7,063 bases of DNA from Oscillospiraceae bacterium (GTDB lineage Bacteria > Bacillota > Clostridia > Oscillospirales > Acutalibacteraceae): NCBI GenBank assembly GCA_028706415.1, contig JAQWBK010000049.1, positions 1-7,063 on the forward strand, read 5' to 3'. Position numbers and translations under genes: made by a program. The notes under the pieces were generated by a model. It saw nothing but the letters and a program-made list of their open reading frames with translations. It was not told the origin of the DNA and did not search any database. Positions within the stretch are counted from its first letter, which is position 1; each line of letters starts with the position of its first letter. Shown one piece after another: positions 1-6,246 of the stretch.

Positions 1-297
1 TACATACAAATTATTTATAAGATATTGAGGTCACCTCTAAAAACCCCTTCCGGTGTCTTCCGGCACAATTTCCGCCGGACTGCGTCAAACCTCCTCGTAA
101 GGCGGAAAGCCTTGCTTCGTCGGCTTTCCTTGTCCGACAAAAATTCTGCTCGGAATCCGTTCAAAACAGGTTTTTAGAGGTGACCTTGATTTATCGGCTA
201 TCAAAATCTCATATTTGTTTTATGTTTTAAATTGCTTAGCCCATACCATGTCGGTGATTGGATGGTGCCGATAAACCTAGGTGTTTAGTATTAAGTA
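1..297. other. Gene-free region downstream of the Rrf2 gene
   Basis: No reading frame here looks like a protein. The stretch holds the palindromic element at 28-186 and then an AT-rich segment with two minor patterns: a 9-bp inverted repeat TTTATCGGC (190-198) / GCCGATAAA (267-275), and a weak 5-bp stem ACCAT/ATGGT (245-249/262-266). No stem followed by a T-run on the minus strand was found between the Rrf2 stop and the element. The transcript therefore has no obvious intrinsic terminator before it reaches the palindrome. Confidence 0.6.
28..186. mobile_element. MITE-like palindromic element with 17-18 bp terminal inverted repeats
   Basis: The two ends are perfect inverted repeats: AGGTCACCTCTAAAAACC at 28-45 and its reverse complement at 169-186. 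TTGA occurs directly at both edges (25-28 and 186-189) and could be a short target duplication; the element proper would then be 29-185 with 17-bp ends. The inside is also largely self-complementary. Positions 58-80 pair imperfectly with 132-155 (about 18 of 24 positions), and GGAAAGCC at 104-111 pairs perfectly with GGCTTTCC at 122-129. A local alternative is CCGGC/GCCGG at 60-64/74-78. There is no room for a transposase, so it would have to be mobilised in trans. These are the expected properties of a miniature inverted-repeat element. A structured, non-mobile downstream RNA is the alternative. Copy number elsewhere in the genome cannot be seen here. Confidence 0.62.
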
Positions 298-750
298 TTA
301 ATTTATATTGCCGGAGGATAATGCGCCGCCGGAGGACAGTGCGTCAAAATTACTCTCATCCAGCTTTTGTATGACAAGTTGGGTAACCTCATCAAATATG
401 TCTCTAAACGGACAGTCGTCCATGGACAAGCAGCTGCAATTGTATTCCCCATCCATACAACGGCTGAACCTGTATGGCCCTTCAACCGCCTCGATCACCT
501 GACGCACGGTGATATCCTTGGGAAGACGGGCAAGAGTATATCCACCGCGCGCCCCCTTATATGACTTCACCAAGTCGGCAACCACCAGCTTACGCATTAT
601 CTTTAATGTAAAACGCAGGGATACCGATGTTCGGTCTGCAATTGTTTGTGCATCCAGACGGCTGGTTTCCAGATCGTTTTTTTGTGTAGCTTCCAAAGAA
701 AGACAATGAACTATTCGTACCGCATAATCAGATTCTAAATTTATATGCAC
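298..750 (-). CDS. Rrf2-family transcriptional regulator with an Fe-S-type cysteine cluster
   Basis: This 150-residue protein has the Rrf2 layout. An N-terminal helix (NLESDYAVRIVHCLSL, residues 4-19) leads into a winged helix, with the recognition helix region around SVSLRFTLKIMRKL (42-55) and the wing GARGGYTLAR (66-75). IscR, NsrR and RsrR bind Fe-S clusters with cysteines placed after the DNA-binding domain. Here C98, C105, C107 and C113 fill that place, and C98-X8-C107-X5-C113 or C98-X6-C105-X7-C113 would fit such a ligand set. The start is GTG at 750, because TAA and TGA lie in frame directly upstream and no ATG occurs until residue 52. The ribosome site is weak (AAAGG, 12 nt from GTG). 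The gene begins 35 bp after rpoD and probably shares its transcript. The C-terminus carries a duplicated ALSSG(G/N) hexapeptide. Whether it senses iron-sulfur status, NO or redox is inference. Confidence 0.85.
   Translation of the reverse strand: MHINLESDYAVRIVHCLSLEATQKNDLETSRLDAQTIADRTSVSLRFTLKIMRKLVVADLVKSYKGARGGYTLARLPKDITVRQVIEAVEGPYRFSRCMDGEYNCSCLSMDDCPFRDIFDEVTQLVIQKLDESNFDALSSGGALSSGNIN
310..345. repeat. 18-bp imperfect tandem duplication in the 3' end of the Rrf2 gene
   Basis: GCCGGAGGATAATGCGCC (310-327) is followed at once by GCCGGAGGACAGTGCGTC (328-345), with 15 of 18 positions identical. On the coding strand it gives two adjacent ALSSG-type hexapeptides at the extreme C-terminus. 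It keeps the frame and looks like a slippage product in a dispensable tail. Confidence 0.75.
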
Positions 751-785
751 AAATTATCACTGCCTTTCTTTGATTTAAAACAATC

Positions 786-2030
786 TTATTCAAGAAAATC
801 CTTTAACTTTTTACTCCGGCTGGGGTGGCGAAGCTTACGGAGCGCCTTTGCCTCAATCTGCCGGATACGCTCACGCGTTACCTCGAATACCTTTCCCACT
901 TCTTCTAAGGTGCGCGGCCGTCCGTCCTCCAGACCGAAACGCAGGCGGAGTACCTTTTCCTCGCGGGCGGTAAGGGTTGTTAATACATCACCAAGCTGTT
1001 CCTTCAACAGGATATGGGAAGCAGCATCGGCCGGCGCAGGGGCCTCATCATCCGGTATGAAATCACCGAGATGGCTGTCCTCCTCCTCGCCGATGGGGGT
1101 TTCAAGAGAAACCGGCTCCTGAGCAACCCGCATGATTTCCCTAACCTTATCGACAGGCATTTCCAGCTCCTCGGAAATTTCCTCGGGGGTTGGTTCGTGG
1201 CCGTTCTTATGAAGAAGCTGACTGGATACTTTTTTAACCTTATTTATTGTTTCGACCATATGCACGGGGATGCGGATGGTGCGAGCTTGATCCGCGATAG
1301 CCCGGGTAATTGCCTGGCGAATCCACCAAGTTGCATAGGTTGAGAACTTAAATCCCTTGGTATAATCAAACTTCTCTACCGCCTTGATTAAGCCAAGATT
1401 TCCCTCTTGAATGAGGTCAAGAAACTGCATGCCCCGCCCCACATAACGCTTGGCAATGCTGACTACAAGGCGCAAATTCGCCTCTGACAAGCGTTTTCTG
1501 GCATTCTCATCCCCTCCGATTATACGGATGGCCAATTCAATTTCTTCTTCGGGGGAGAGGAGAGGAACCCGCCCGATTTCTTTGAGATAGACCTTCACCG
1601 GGTCATCAATTGCAATGCTCTCTGTGCTGGCGGATGCTTCGGCTTCCTCGGTCACCGGAACCTCAAGCGCAAGCTCCAAGTTTGATAAGGCGTTCGATTC
1701 AAAATCATCAATGATTTCAATATTATTAGATTCAAGCACATCATAGACCTTATCCATCTGCTCCGGATCAAATTCCACTTCTTCAAGCGCGTCAAGTATC
1801 TCCTGGGTAGTGAGCTTTCCCTTTGTCCGACCGAGTTCCAAAAGCTCGAACACCAGAGTCTTACGATCTTTTTTAGTGGGTGAAACTATAGGGGAGAGGT
1901 CACCCTTTTCGGTATCGGTATCGTCGGGTTTTTCACTCGCATCGGAAGAAGGGGCTTCCGAGCTCGAAGATTCCTGCTCGTCAAAAAAATCTTCTTCTAT
2001 GTGTAGATTTTCAATTTCATGATTGCTCAT
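786..2030 (-). CDS. rpoD: RNA polymerase primary sigma factor (RpoD/SigA)
   Basis: This 414-residue protein is the housekeeping sigma-70 factor that directs core RNA polymerase to -10/-35 promoters. Region 1.1 spans about residues 54-112 and region 1.2 about 141-172 (DDPVKVYLKEIGRVPLLS). Region 2 covers about 183-253, including the core-binding and melting signature FLDLIQEGNLGLIKAVEKFD and the -10 helix around STYATWWIRQAITRAIADQ. Region 3 follows. Region 4.2 is a helix-turn-helix at about 374-400 (RTLEEVGKVFEVTRERIRQI), ending in the usual KLKDFLE. Residues 1-53 are an acidic, Ser/Asp/Glu-rich, probably disordered leader with no recognisable domain. The ATG at 2030 has an AGAGGA site at correct spacing. 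It lies 51 bp behind dnaG, and the two belong to the macromolecular synthesis operon. Confidence 0.98.
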   Translation of the reverse strand: MSNHEIENLHIEEDFFDEQESSSSEAPSSDASEKPDDTDTEKGDLSPIVSPTKKDRKTLVFELLELGRTKGKLTTQEILDALEEVEFDPEQMDKVYDVLESNNIEIIDDFESNALSNLELALEVPVTEEAEASASTESIAIDDPVKVYLKEIGRVPLLSPEEEIELAIRIIGGDENARKRLSEANLRLVVSIAKRYVGRGMQFLDLIQEGNLGLIKAVEKFDYTKGFKFSTYATWWIRQAITRAIADQARTIRIPVHMVETINKVKKVSSQLLHKNGHEPTPEEISEELEMPVDKVREIMRVAQEPVSLETPIGEEEDSHLGDFIPDDEAPAPADAASHILLKEQLGDVLTTLTAREEKVLRLRFGLEDGRPRTLEEVGKVFEVTRERIRQIEAKALRKLRHPSRSKKLKDFLE

Positions 2031-2063
2031 TGATTTTCCTCTTTCTCACTTCTAAATATGCTC

Positions 2064-2069
2064 ATTATA
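2064..2069 (-). promoter_or_regulatory. Possible internal -10 box ahead of rpoD
   Basis: The dnaG-rpoD gap contains a perfect TATAAT on the minus strand, about 33 nt before the rpoD ATG. No convincing -35 hexamer is found 16-18 bp further upstream, where the sequence is A-rich, and there is no TGN extension. Internal promoters inside sigma operons are well known in Firmicutes, so this is a plausible but weak candidate for separate rpoD expression. Chance occurrence in AT-rich DNA is equally possible. Confidence 0.25.
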
Positions 2070-2081
2070 TATTGGCTTGTA

Positions 2082-3845
2082 TTACTTCTTTTGTGCGCGC
2101 ATGGTATCCAGCATTTTTATTATTTCATCATCAGAAAGCTGATTGGGATCGTTTAGCCCTGATAATTTATGCTCATTTTGAATTACATCGACATATTCAA
2201 CCGCCTGTTCGGGAGAATGGGTGCTTTCACGAGCATTTTGCACCATCCGTGATATATATGCCATTTCATCCTCATCATATTCGGCTGACAGAAAAACAAG
2301 TTCGATAATCAATCCCTGTTCATGCCGTTTCAGCAGGAATTTGTAAAGCTCGCGGTTAAAATCGGTTATCATGGTATCGGGGGACAGCCGCTGAGAGACG
2401 GCGTTTATATAATCAGGATGGAGAATAAGCAGACCCAAAAGCCCTTCCTCTGCATGTGCGGCGCGGATTTTGGTGCCGGCTTGCGGATTTATCTTTTTCA
2501 CCATGTTCTCTGAATTGCGGACCGCCTGAGACAGCTCCAGTTTTTTAAATTGCTTAATATCTGATTTCTTATACCTCTCAACCTGGTCTAATATTGCATC
2601 CTTACTGACAGAAAGCTCGGCAGATAGCCTGCCTGCATATACATCGCGTTCAATGGGGCTGCTCAGTCTTGAAAGGAGTATTGAAGCTTCTCTCAGGTAG
2701 GCAACCCGCCCGTCAGGGGCATCTAAAGGATGGAGCCGCGCCAATTCTATAAGTTGATATTCAATATCATTGGCGGATCGGCTAAGCAGCAGCTTAAAAC
2801 GATCAGCCCCGTATAATTTTATAAATCCGTCAGGGTCTTTTCCGCCGGGAATGCTGACAACCCGTATATGCATACCTGTCTGTCTCAGCAGTGCAATTGC
2901 ACGCTGGGTTCCCTTTTGGCCGGCAGCATCCGAATCAAAGACAAGGATGACCTCATTAGCATAACGGGCGGCCAAACGGGCGTGTTCCCCTGTGAAGGAG
3001 GTGCCCAAGGCAGCCACCGCATTGGTGAAACCCGCCTGATGAAGAGCGATTACATCCATATATCCTTCACACAATATAAGGGTGTTATCCTTGGACGATT
3101 TTGCAAAGTTCAGTGCAAACAGGCCGTTTGTCTTTTTATAAACCAAGGTATCTGATGTGTTTAAATATTTTGGTTTGGAATCGTCTAAAACCCGACCGCC
3201 AAACGCAATTACATTTCCGTGTACATCAATTATGGGGATGATAACCCTGTTTCTGAAAATGTCGTATACCTTGTTGGGTGACTTCTTGCTTCGGTAGGCA
3301 AGAAAGGCAGCAACCAGCTCATCATCCTTGTATCCTAGCTTGTGCATCTCGTTTACCAGAGCATAATAATTGTCGGGGGTGTAGCCCAGCCCGAAACGAC
3401 GAATGGTCTGGTCATTATATCCACGGCTGTGATAGTATTCAAGCCCGACTTTGCCCTCGGGCGAGTACATAAACTGGTTGAAAAACCTTGCTGCATCGCG
3501 GTTCGCTTCAAGAATCCGCATACGCAGCTTTGATATGGTATCATCTGTTTTATCGTCCGGCATTTTTATACCGGCCCGGTCTGACAGAAAACGAACCGCA
3601 TCAATATAACTCAGGTTTTCAATCCTTTTAACAAATGTGATAACATCTCCACCCGCCCCACATCCAAAGCAATAAAAGGAATTTGTTTCGGGGTATAGGT
3701 TAAAGGAGGGTGTTTTTTCACCATGAAAAGGACATAAACCAACCGAAGTTCGACCACGCTGTTTTGTTCTAACATAGGAGGAAGCCACGTCTTCAATCGG
3801 ATTACGGCTGACAAGTTCCTGTAAAAATGAATCCGGTAACGGCAT
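2082..3845 (-). CDS. dnaG: DNA primase (DnaG)
   Basis: This 587-residue protein synthesises RNA primers for lagging-strand replication and acts with the DnaB-type helicase. The N-terminal CHC2 zinc-binding domain has ligands C38, H41, C59 and C62 (LCPFHGEKTPSF, then FYCFGCGAGGD). The catalytic core follows, with NRVIIPIIDVHGNVIAFGGR at about 199-218. The TOPRIM domain has its metal-binding acids at E260 (LCEGYMDV) and at D304 and D306 (VFDSDAAGQKG). The C-terminal part, from about residue 470 on, should be the helicase-interaction domain and is less conserved, as usual. Length is normal for Firmicutes. The ATG at 3845 is preceded by a strong AAGGAGG (3852-3858) at 6 nt. It follows dgt by 62 bp with no terminator visible, so the two are probably cotranscribed. 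Confidence 0.98.
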   Translation of the reverse strand: MPLPDSFLQELVSRNPIEDVASSYVRTKQRGRTSVGLCPFHGEKTPSFNLYPETNSFYCFGCGAGGDVITFVKRIENLSYIDAVRFLSDRAGIKMPDDKTDDTISKLRMRILEANRDAARFFNQFMYSPEGKVGLEYYHSRGYNDQTIRRFGLGYTPDNYYALVNEMHKLGYKDDELVAAFLAYRSKKSPNKVYDIFRNRVIIPIIDVHGNVIAFGGRVLDDSKPKYLNTSDTLVYKKTNGLFALNFAKSSKDNTLILCEGYMDVIALHQAGFTNAVAALGTSFTGEHARLAARYANEVILVFDSDAAGQKGTQRAIALLRQTGMHIRVVSIPGGKDPDGFIKLYGADRFKLLLSRSANDIEYQLIELARLHPLDAPDGRVAYLREASILLSRLSSPIERDVYAGRLSAELSVSKDAILDQVERYKKSDIKQFKKLELSQAVRNSENMVKKINPQAGTKIRAAHAEEGLLGLLILHPDYINAVSQRLSPDTMITDFNRELYKFLLKRHEQGLIIELVFLSAEYDEDEMAYISRMVQNARESTHSPEQAVEYVDVIQNEHKLSGLNDPNQLSDDEIIKMLDTMRAQKK

Positions 3846-3907
3846 GGTTGTCCTCCTTTTCTGTAAATAAATACGGTTTATGGAAAAGCATATTGATTAT
3901 TATGCCA

Positions 3908-4930
3908 CTAACCGGTAAAGTTAATCCCCTTTACTTGCCATCTGCGTGGAATAAATAGACAATTATACATATCTAATGCGTAATTATCGGTCATTCCGGC
4001 AATGTAGTCACATACAGCCCGGTGAGCTCCCTCTTTTTCGAGTATATCTTTGAATTCATCCGGCAGAGAGTCGGGGTTGTTGACCAAATATTCAAACATA
4101 TTATTGATAAGACCGCTAATTTTTTCCTCTTCACTCTTGGCAATAGGATTTCGATAAACTTCTTCAAACATAAAGTCGTGAAGTTTATCAAAAGCCCGTA
4201 GAACCTTTGGATCCATGCCGATACTTGAACCGCTGTTTTCAACGATTGAGGTCACCAGATTGTGAATGCGGATTGATTTCCCGTTGCCCAATGTCTCATG
4301 GACAGTATCAGGAATTTTGTCTTCGGTTAATACCCCGGCACGAATAGCGTCGTCAATGTCATGATTTATGTATGCAATGCGGTCGGCAAAACGCACGACC
4401 TGCCCTTCAAGGGTTACAGCTTGTTCACCGCAGGTGTGGCGGTTAATCCCGTTCCTGACCTCCCATGTAAGGTTAAGGCCCTTTCCATCCTTTTCAAGCT
4501 GGTTAACAACCCTGACGCTTTGCTGATAATGACGAAAGCCGCCTACGCTACCCATTGCTTCGTTTAAAGCGCGTTCACCTGCATGACCAAACGGAGTATG
4601 TCCCAGATCATGGCCAAGAGAAATAGCCTCGGTCAGATCCTCATTTAAAAGCAGAGCACATGCAATCGTCCTTGCAATCTGAGATACTTCTAATGTATGG
4701 GTCAGACGGGTGCGGTAATGATCCCCTTCGGGAGCTAAAAAAACCTGGGTTTTATGTTTCAACCGGCGGAAGGATTTTGAATGTAATATTCGATCACGAT
4801 CTCGTTGATAGCAGGTACGATATTCGCATGGAGCTTCTTCTGTGTCCCGGCCACGACTTTGGGAAGAAAGTGCAGCCAACGGTGACTGCATAAGTTTTTC
4901 ATACATTTCGCTTCTTTCACGGATTGTCAT
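3908..4930 (-). CDS. dgt: Deoxyguanosinetriphosphate triphosphohydrolase-like protein (HD domain)
   Basis: This 340-residue HD-superfamily enzyme is of the Dgt-like type, which hydrolyses dNTPs to deoxynucleosides and triphosphate and so influences dNTP pools. The metal-binding set is visible: H78 (RLTHTLEVSQIA), H107-D108 (LGHDLGHTPFGHAGE) and D183 (VRFADRIAYINHDIDDA). The N-terminal block YQRDRDRILHSKSFRRLKHKTQVF (42-64) is typical of the shorter bacterial Dgt-like subgroup rather than the longer E. coli Dgt, so the preferred nucleotide is uncertain. The ATG at 4930 has GGGAGAG (4936-4942) 5 nt upstream. It is the first gene of the dgt-dnaG-rpoD cluster and is preceded by a 285-bp leader region. 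Confidence 0.93.
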   Translation of the reverse strand: MTIRERSEMYEKLMQSPLAALSSQSRGRDTEEAPCEYRTCYQRDRDRILHSKSFRRLKHKTQVFLAPEGDHYRTRLTHTLEVSQIARTIACALLLNEDLTEAISLGHDLGHTPFGHAGERALNEAMGSVGGFRHYQQSVRVVNQLEKDGKGLNLTWEVRNGINRHTCGEQAVTLEGQVVRFADRIAYINHDIDDAIRAGVLTEDKIPDTVHETLGNGKSIRIHNLVTSIVENSGSSIGMDPKVLRAFDKLHDFMFEEVYRNPIAKSEEEKISGLINNMFEYLVNNPDSLPDEFKDILEKEGAHRAVCDYIAGMTDNYALDMYNCLFIPRRWQVKGINFTG

Positions 4931-4966
4931 ATCAGCTCTCCCTTAATTAAAATAGTAGTATAAATT

Positions 4967-4996
4967 TTTATAAAAACAGCTTACTTTAACGCACAA
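4967..4996 (-). promoter_or_regulatory. Tentative dgt operon promoter
   Basis: On the minus strand TTGTGC (4991-4996) is separated by 18 bp from TATAAA (4967-4972), about 37 nt before the dgt ATG. The -10 matches consensus at five of six positions, but the -35 matches only at TTG. Another possible -10, TATACT, lies slightly closer to the gene but has no -35 partner. The CAACCA/TGGTTG dyad overlaps the proposed -35. Confidence 0.3.
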
Positions 4997-5006
4997 CCAG
5001 TGGTTG
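4994..5006. promoter_or_regulatory. Operator-like palindrome CAACCA-N-TGGTTG
   Basis: A perfect 6-1-6 dyad overlaps the -35 hexamer of the tentative dgt promoter. Its size and position suit a binding site for a dimeric repressor, but I do not recognise it as the site of any named family. The call is by form and place only. Confidence 0.3.
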
Positions 5007-5054
5007 AAAATATTTATTTTCGGATTTTTCTACCTTTGCCACGGCTTTGCCGTG

Positions 5055-5074
5055 CCATCTCACTAGTCAGATGG
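5055..5074. repeat. 20-bp near-perfect palindrome in the dgt leader
   Basis: CCATCT and AGATGG flank an ACTAGT core; 18 of 20 positions agree with the reverse complement. It directly adjoins the 6-bp-stem hairpin at 5040-5054. The function is unknown; a protein-binding site or an RNA structure are both possible. Confidence 0.4.
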
Positions 5075-5215
5075 GGGCGCTAAGTGCAGCATTATCAAAG
5101 TGTTGTTAGGCAATTTGGCGACAACTCTCCATAAAAGAGAAATATGCCCTCACAGTATATATACGCCAGCCATCTGCCTTTTCCCTTCTTTTTTCGATAA
5201 AATTCTCTAATTGAG

Positions 5216-5836
5216 TTAAAATTGGGTATATTCATGCCCAATTTCTTTTATTTTAATGCCTCCGGAGCTTATCTCGGTAAGCTTTTCACTTAATGTGTTG
5301 ATCAACTTGTTTGGAATAATAAACTCGACCTCCACGCATTCTGAAAAAACTGTATCACAAATGCGTCCGCCGGTTTCGGGTATCAAAGAGGATATCCGCC
5401 CGTACATATTATAATCACAATTTATTACCCCACGAACACACATTTGCATATGTATAATACCGCCATGATCAACCGCCAGTTTAGCACTGTGTGCATAGGC
5501 TCTCACCAAACCCCCGGTTCCAAGAAGGACTCCACCGAAATAGCGCGTAATAACCACGGCGCAATCGGTCAGTTCTTCGCGAATTAGCACATTAAGGACC
5601 GGAAGCCCTGCCGTACCCTGCGGTTCACCATCGTCTGAAAAACGCCGTATCTGACCCTCACGAAGTATATAAGCATAAACATTGTGGGTGGCGTTCCAGA
5701 ACTCTTTACGCTGAGCAGAAATGAAACACATCGCCTCATCCTCGGTTTTTACGGGACAGACTGTACCCAAAAATCGAGAGCGTTTTTCGGTAAATTCGCA
5801 AACGGCTTTTTGTTTAACTGTTCGATAACCTTCCAT
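5216..5836 (-). CDS. yigZ: YigZ/IMPACT-family protein
   Basis: This 206-residue protein has the two-domain YigZ architecture. The N-terminal IMPACT (UPF0029) domain carries the signatures FSDDGEPQGTAGLPVLNVL (66-84) and VVITRYFGGVLLGTGGLVRAY (94-114), both essentially consensus. The C-terminal part (about 140-206) fits the DUF1949 ferredoxin-like domain. Eukaryotic IMPACT regulates GCN2, whereas bacterial members have no firmly established biochemical role; binding to nucleic acid or translation components has been suggested from structure. The ATG at 5836 has GGAGG (5843-5847) at 6 nt. It lies 65 bp behind rpmE with a strong hairpin in between and no promoter visible, so expression by readthrough from rpmE is likely. 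Confidence 0.93.
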   Translation of the reverse strand: MEGYRTVKQKAVCEFTEKRSRFLGTVCPVKTEDEAMCFISAQRKEFWNATHNVYAYILREGQIRRFSDDGEPQGTAGLPVLNVLIREELTDCAVVITRYFGGVLLGTGGLVRAYAHSAKLAVDHGGIIHMQMCVRGVINCDYNMYGRISSLIPETGGRICDTVFSECVEVEFIIPNKLINTLSEKLTEISSGGIKIKEIGHEYTQF

Positions 5837-5860
5837 TAGCAGCCTCCGTATACCGAGAAA

Positions 5861-5883
5861 GGGCAGCGCCCAAAGCGCTGCCC
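5861..5883 (-). terminator. Terminator-like hairpin between rpmE and yigZ
   Basis: A perfect 9-bp GC-rich stem, GGGCAGCGC/GCGCTGCCC with a 5-nt loop, lies 18 nt after the rpmE stop. On the minus strand it is preceded by an A-rich stretch and followed by TTTCTC, a poor T-run. It should therefore act as an inefficient or partial terminator that lowers yigZ relative to rpmE, or as a 3' stabilising hairpin. Only 13 nt separate it from the yigZ ribosome site. Confidence 0.65.
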
Positions 5884-5901
5884 GATAAAGCTTGTTTTTG
5901 A

Positions 5902-6111
5902 TTATTTCTCATCACTTATGCTAAAGCGCTTTTTGAAGCGGTCCACACGCCCGCCGGTATCTACAAGCTTTTGCTTGCCTGTAAAGAACGGATGGCACTT
6001 CGAGCAAATTTCAACACGAATATTCTTTTTTGTTGACCTTGTTTCAAAGGTCTCGCCGCAAGCGCAGGTCACCGTTGCTTTATCATATTCCGGATGGATA
6101 GTCTCTTTCAT
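5902..6111 (-). CDS. rpmE: 50S ribosomal protein L31 (bL31, zinc-binding form)
   Basis: This 69-residue protein is a large-subunit ribosomal protein at the inter-subunit bridge region. It begins MKETIHPEYDKATVTC and has the zinc-ribbon ligands C16, C18, C36 and C39. It also carries the family block CHPFFTGKQKLVDTGGRVDRF, marking the zinc-containing type rather than the cysteine-free paralogue made under zinc starvation. A longer in-frame start at 6195 would add a hydrophobic 28-residue segment foreign to the family. The ATG at 6111 is chosen because it has AAGAGGTGA just upstream and matches the normal L31 N-terminus. Its own promoter is likely at 6158-6186. Confidence 0.97.
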   Translation of the reverse strand: MKETIHPEYDKATVTCACGETFETRSTKKNIRVEICSKCHPFFTGKQKLVDTGGRVDRFKKRFSISDEK

Positions 6112-6116
6112 TAACG

Positions 6117-6125
6117 TCACCTCTT
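6117..6125 (-). promoter_or_regulatory. Ribosome binding site fixing the rpmE start
   Basis: AAGAGGTGA on the minus strand lies 5 nt before the ATG at 6111. It settles the start against the longer in-frame ATG at 6195, whose upstream region has no such site. Confidence 0.85.
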
Positions 6126-6157
6126 TCAGGAAACAGAGCATTAAAAGGATGTTTATG

Positions 6158-6186
6158 ATAATAACACAGTAATGTGAAAAAAGCAA
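6158..6186 (-). promoter_or_regulatory. Probable rpmE promoter (extended -10)
   Basis: On the minus strand TTGCTT (6181-6186), a 17-bp spacer and TATTAT (6158-6163) are found, with TGT directly before the -10, giving an extended -10 element. The -10 matches five of six consensus positions and the -35 three. Transcription would start near 6151, giving a leader of about 40 nt. The spacer contains a short CACA-N4-TGTG dyad of unknown meaning. Confidence 0.55.
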
Positions 6187-6246
6187 GAAAATCATAAATG
6201 TTTTCCAAAATGGATTTTTTAGAGTATTCTCAGGGGGTGTTTTGCC

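Larger units (their letters stand above)
4931..5215. other. Dyad-rich intergenic region upstream of dgt
   Basis: I find no credible gene in these 285 bp. They contain several short dyads: CAACCA-G-TGGTTG (4994-5006), CACGGC-TTT-GCCGTG (5040-5054), a 20-bp near palindrome centred on ACTAGT (5055-5074), a GTTGT/ACAAC pair (5102-5106/5121-5125) and GTATATATAC (5155-5164). None is followed by a T-run on the minus strand, so none looks like a terminator for the preceding yigZ-like gene. The region must hold the promoter of the dgt-dnaG-rpoD cluster, unless transcription reads through from yigZ. Confidence 0.55.

Noticed and set aside
28..186. CRISPR array or riboswitch at the left end
   Set aside because: There are only two copies of the repeat and they are inverted, not direct. 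The structure lies downstream, not upstream, of its nearest gene and matches no riboswitch core that I recognise.
745..1122. Plus-strand frames of 60-125 codons opposite rpoD, dnaG, dgt and the Rrf2 gene
   Set aside because: They are antisense shadows of strongly conserved minus-strand genes, rich in Arg/Ser and without ribosome sites or family motifs.
5040..5054. CACGGC-TTT-GCCGTG as the yigZ terminator
   Set aside because: It lies more than 150 bp after the yigZ stop and is followed by an A/G-rich stretch, not a T-run, on the minus strand.
5014..5058. Fourteen-codon basic micro-ORF (MARQSRGKGRKIRK) upstream of dgt
   Set aside because: There is no proper ribosome site, it overlaps the hairpin at 5040-5054, and such short frames are common by chance. 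It would need ribosome profiling to be reconsidered.
6112..6195. N-terminal extension of L31 with a hydrophobic, signal-like segment
   Set aside because: Ribosomal proteins carry no membrane segment; the ribosome site and family alignment place the start at 6111. The apparent extension covers the rpmE promoter.
6196..6246. Terminator between the phosphoribosyltransferase gene and rpmE
   Set aside because: Only very short stems (for example TCCA/TGGA) are present and no T-run follows, so I do not call one.
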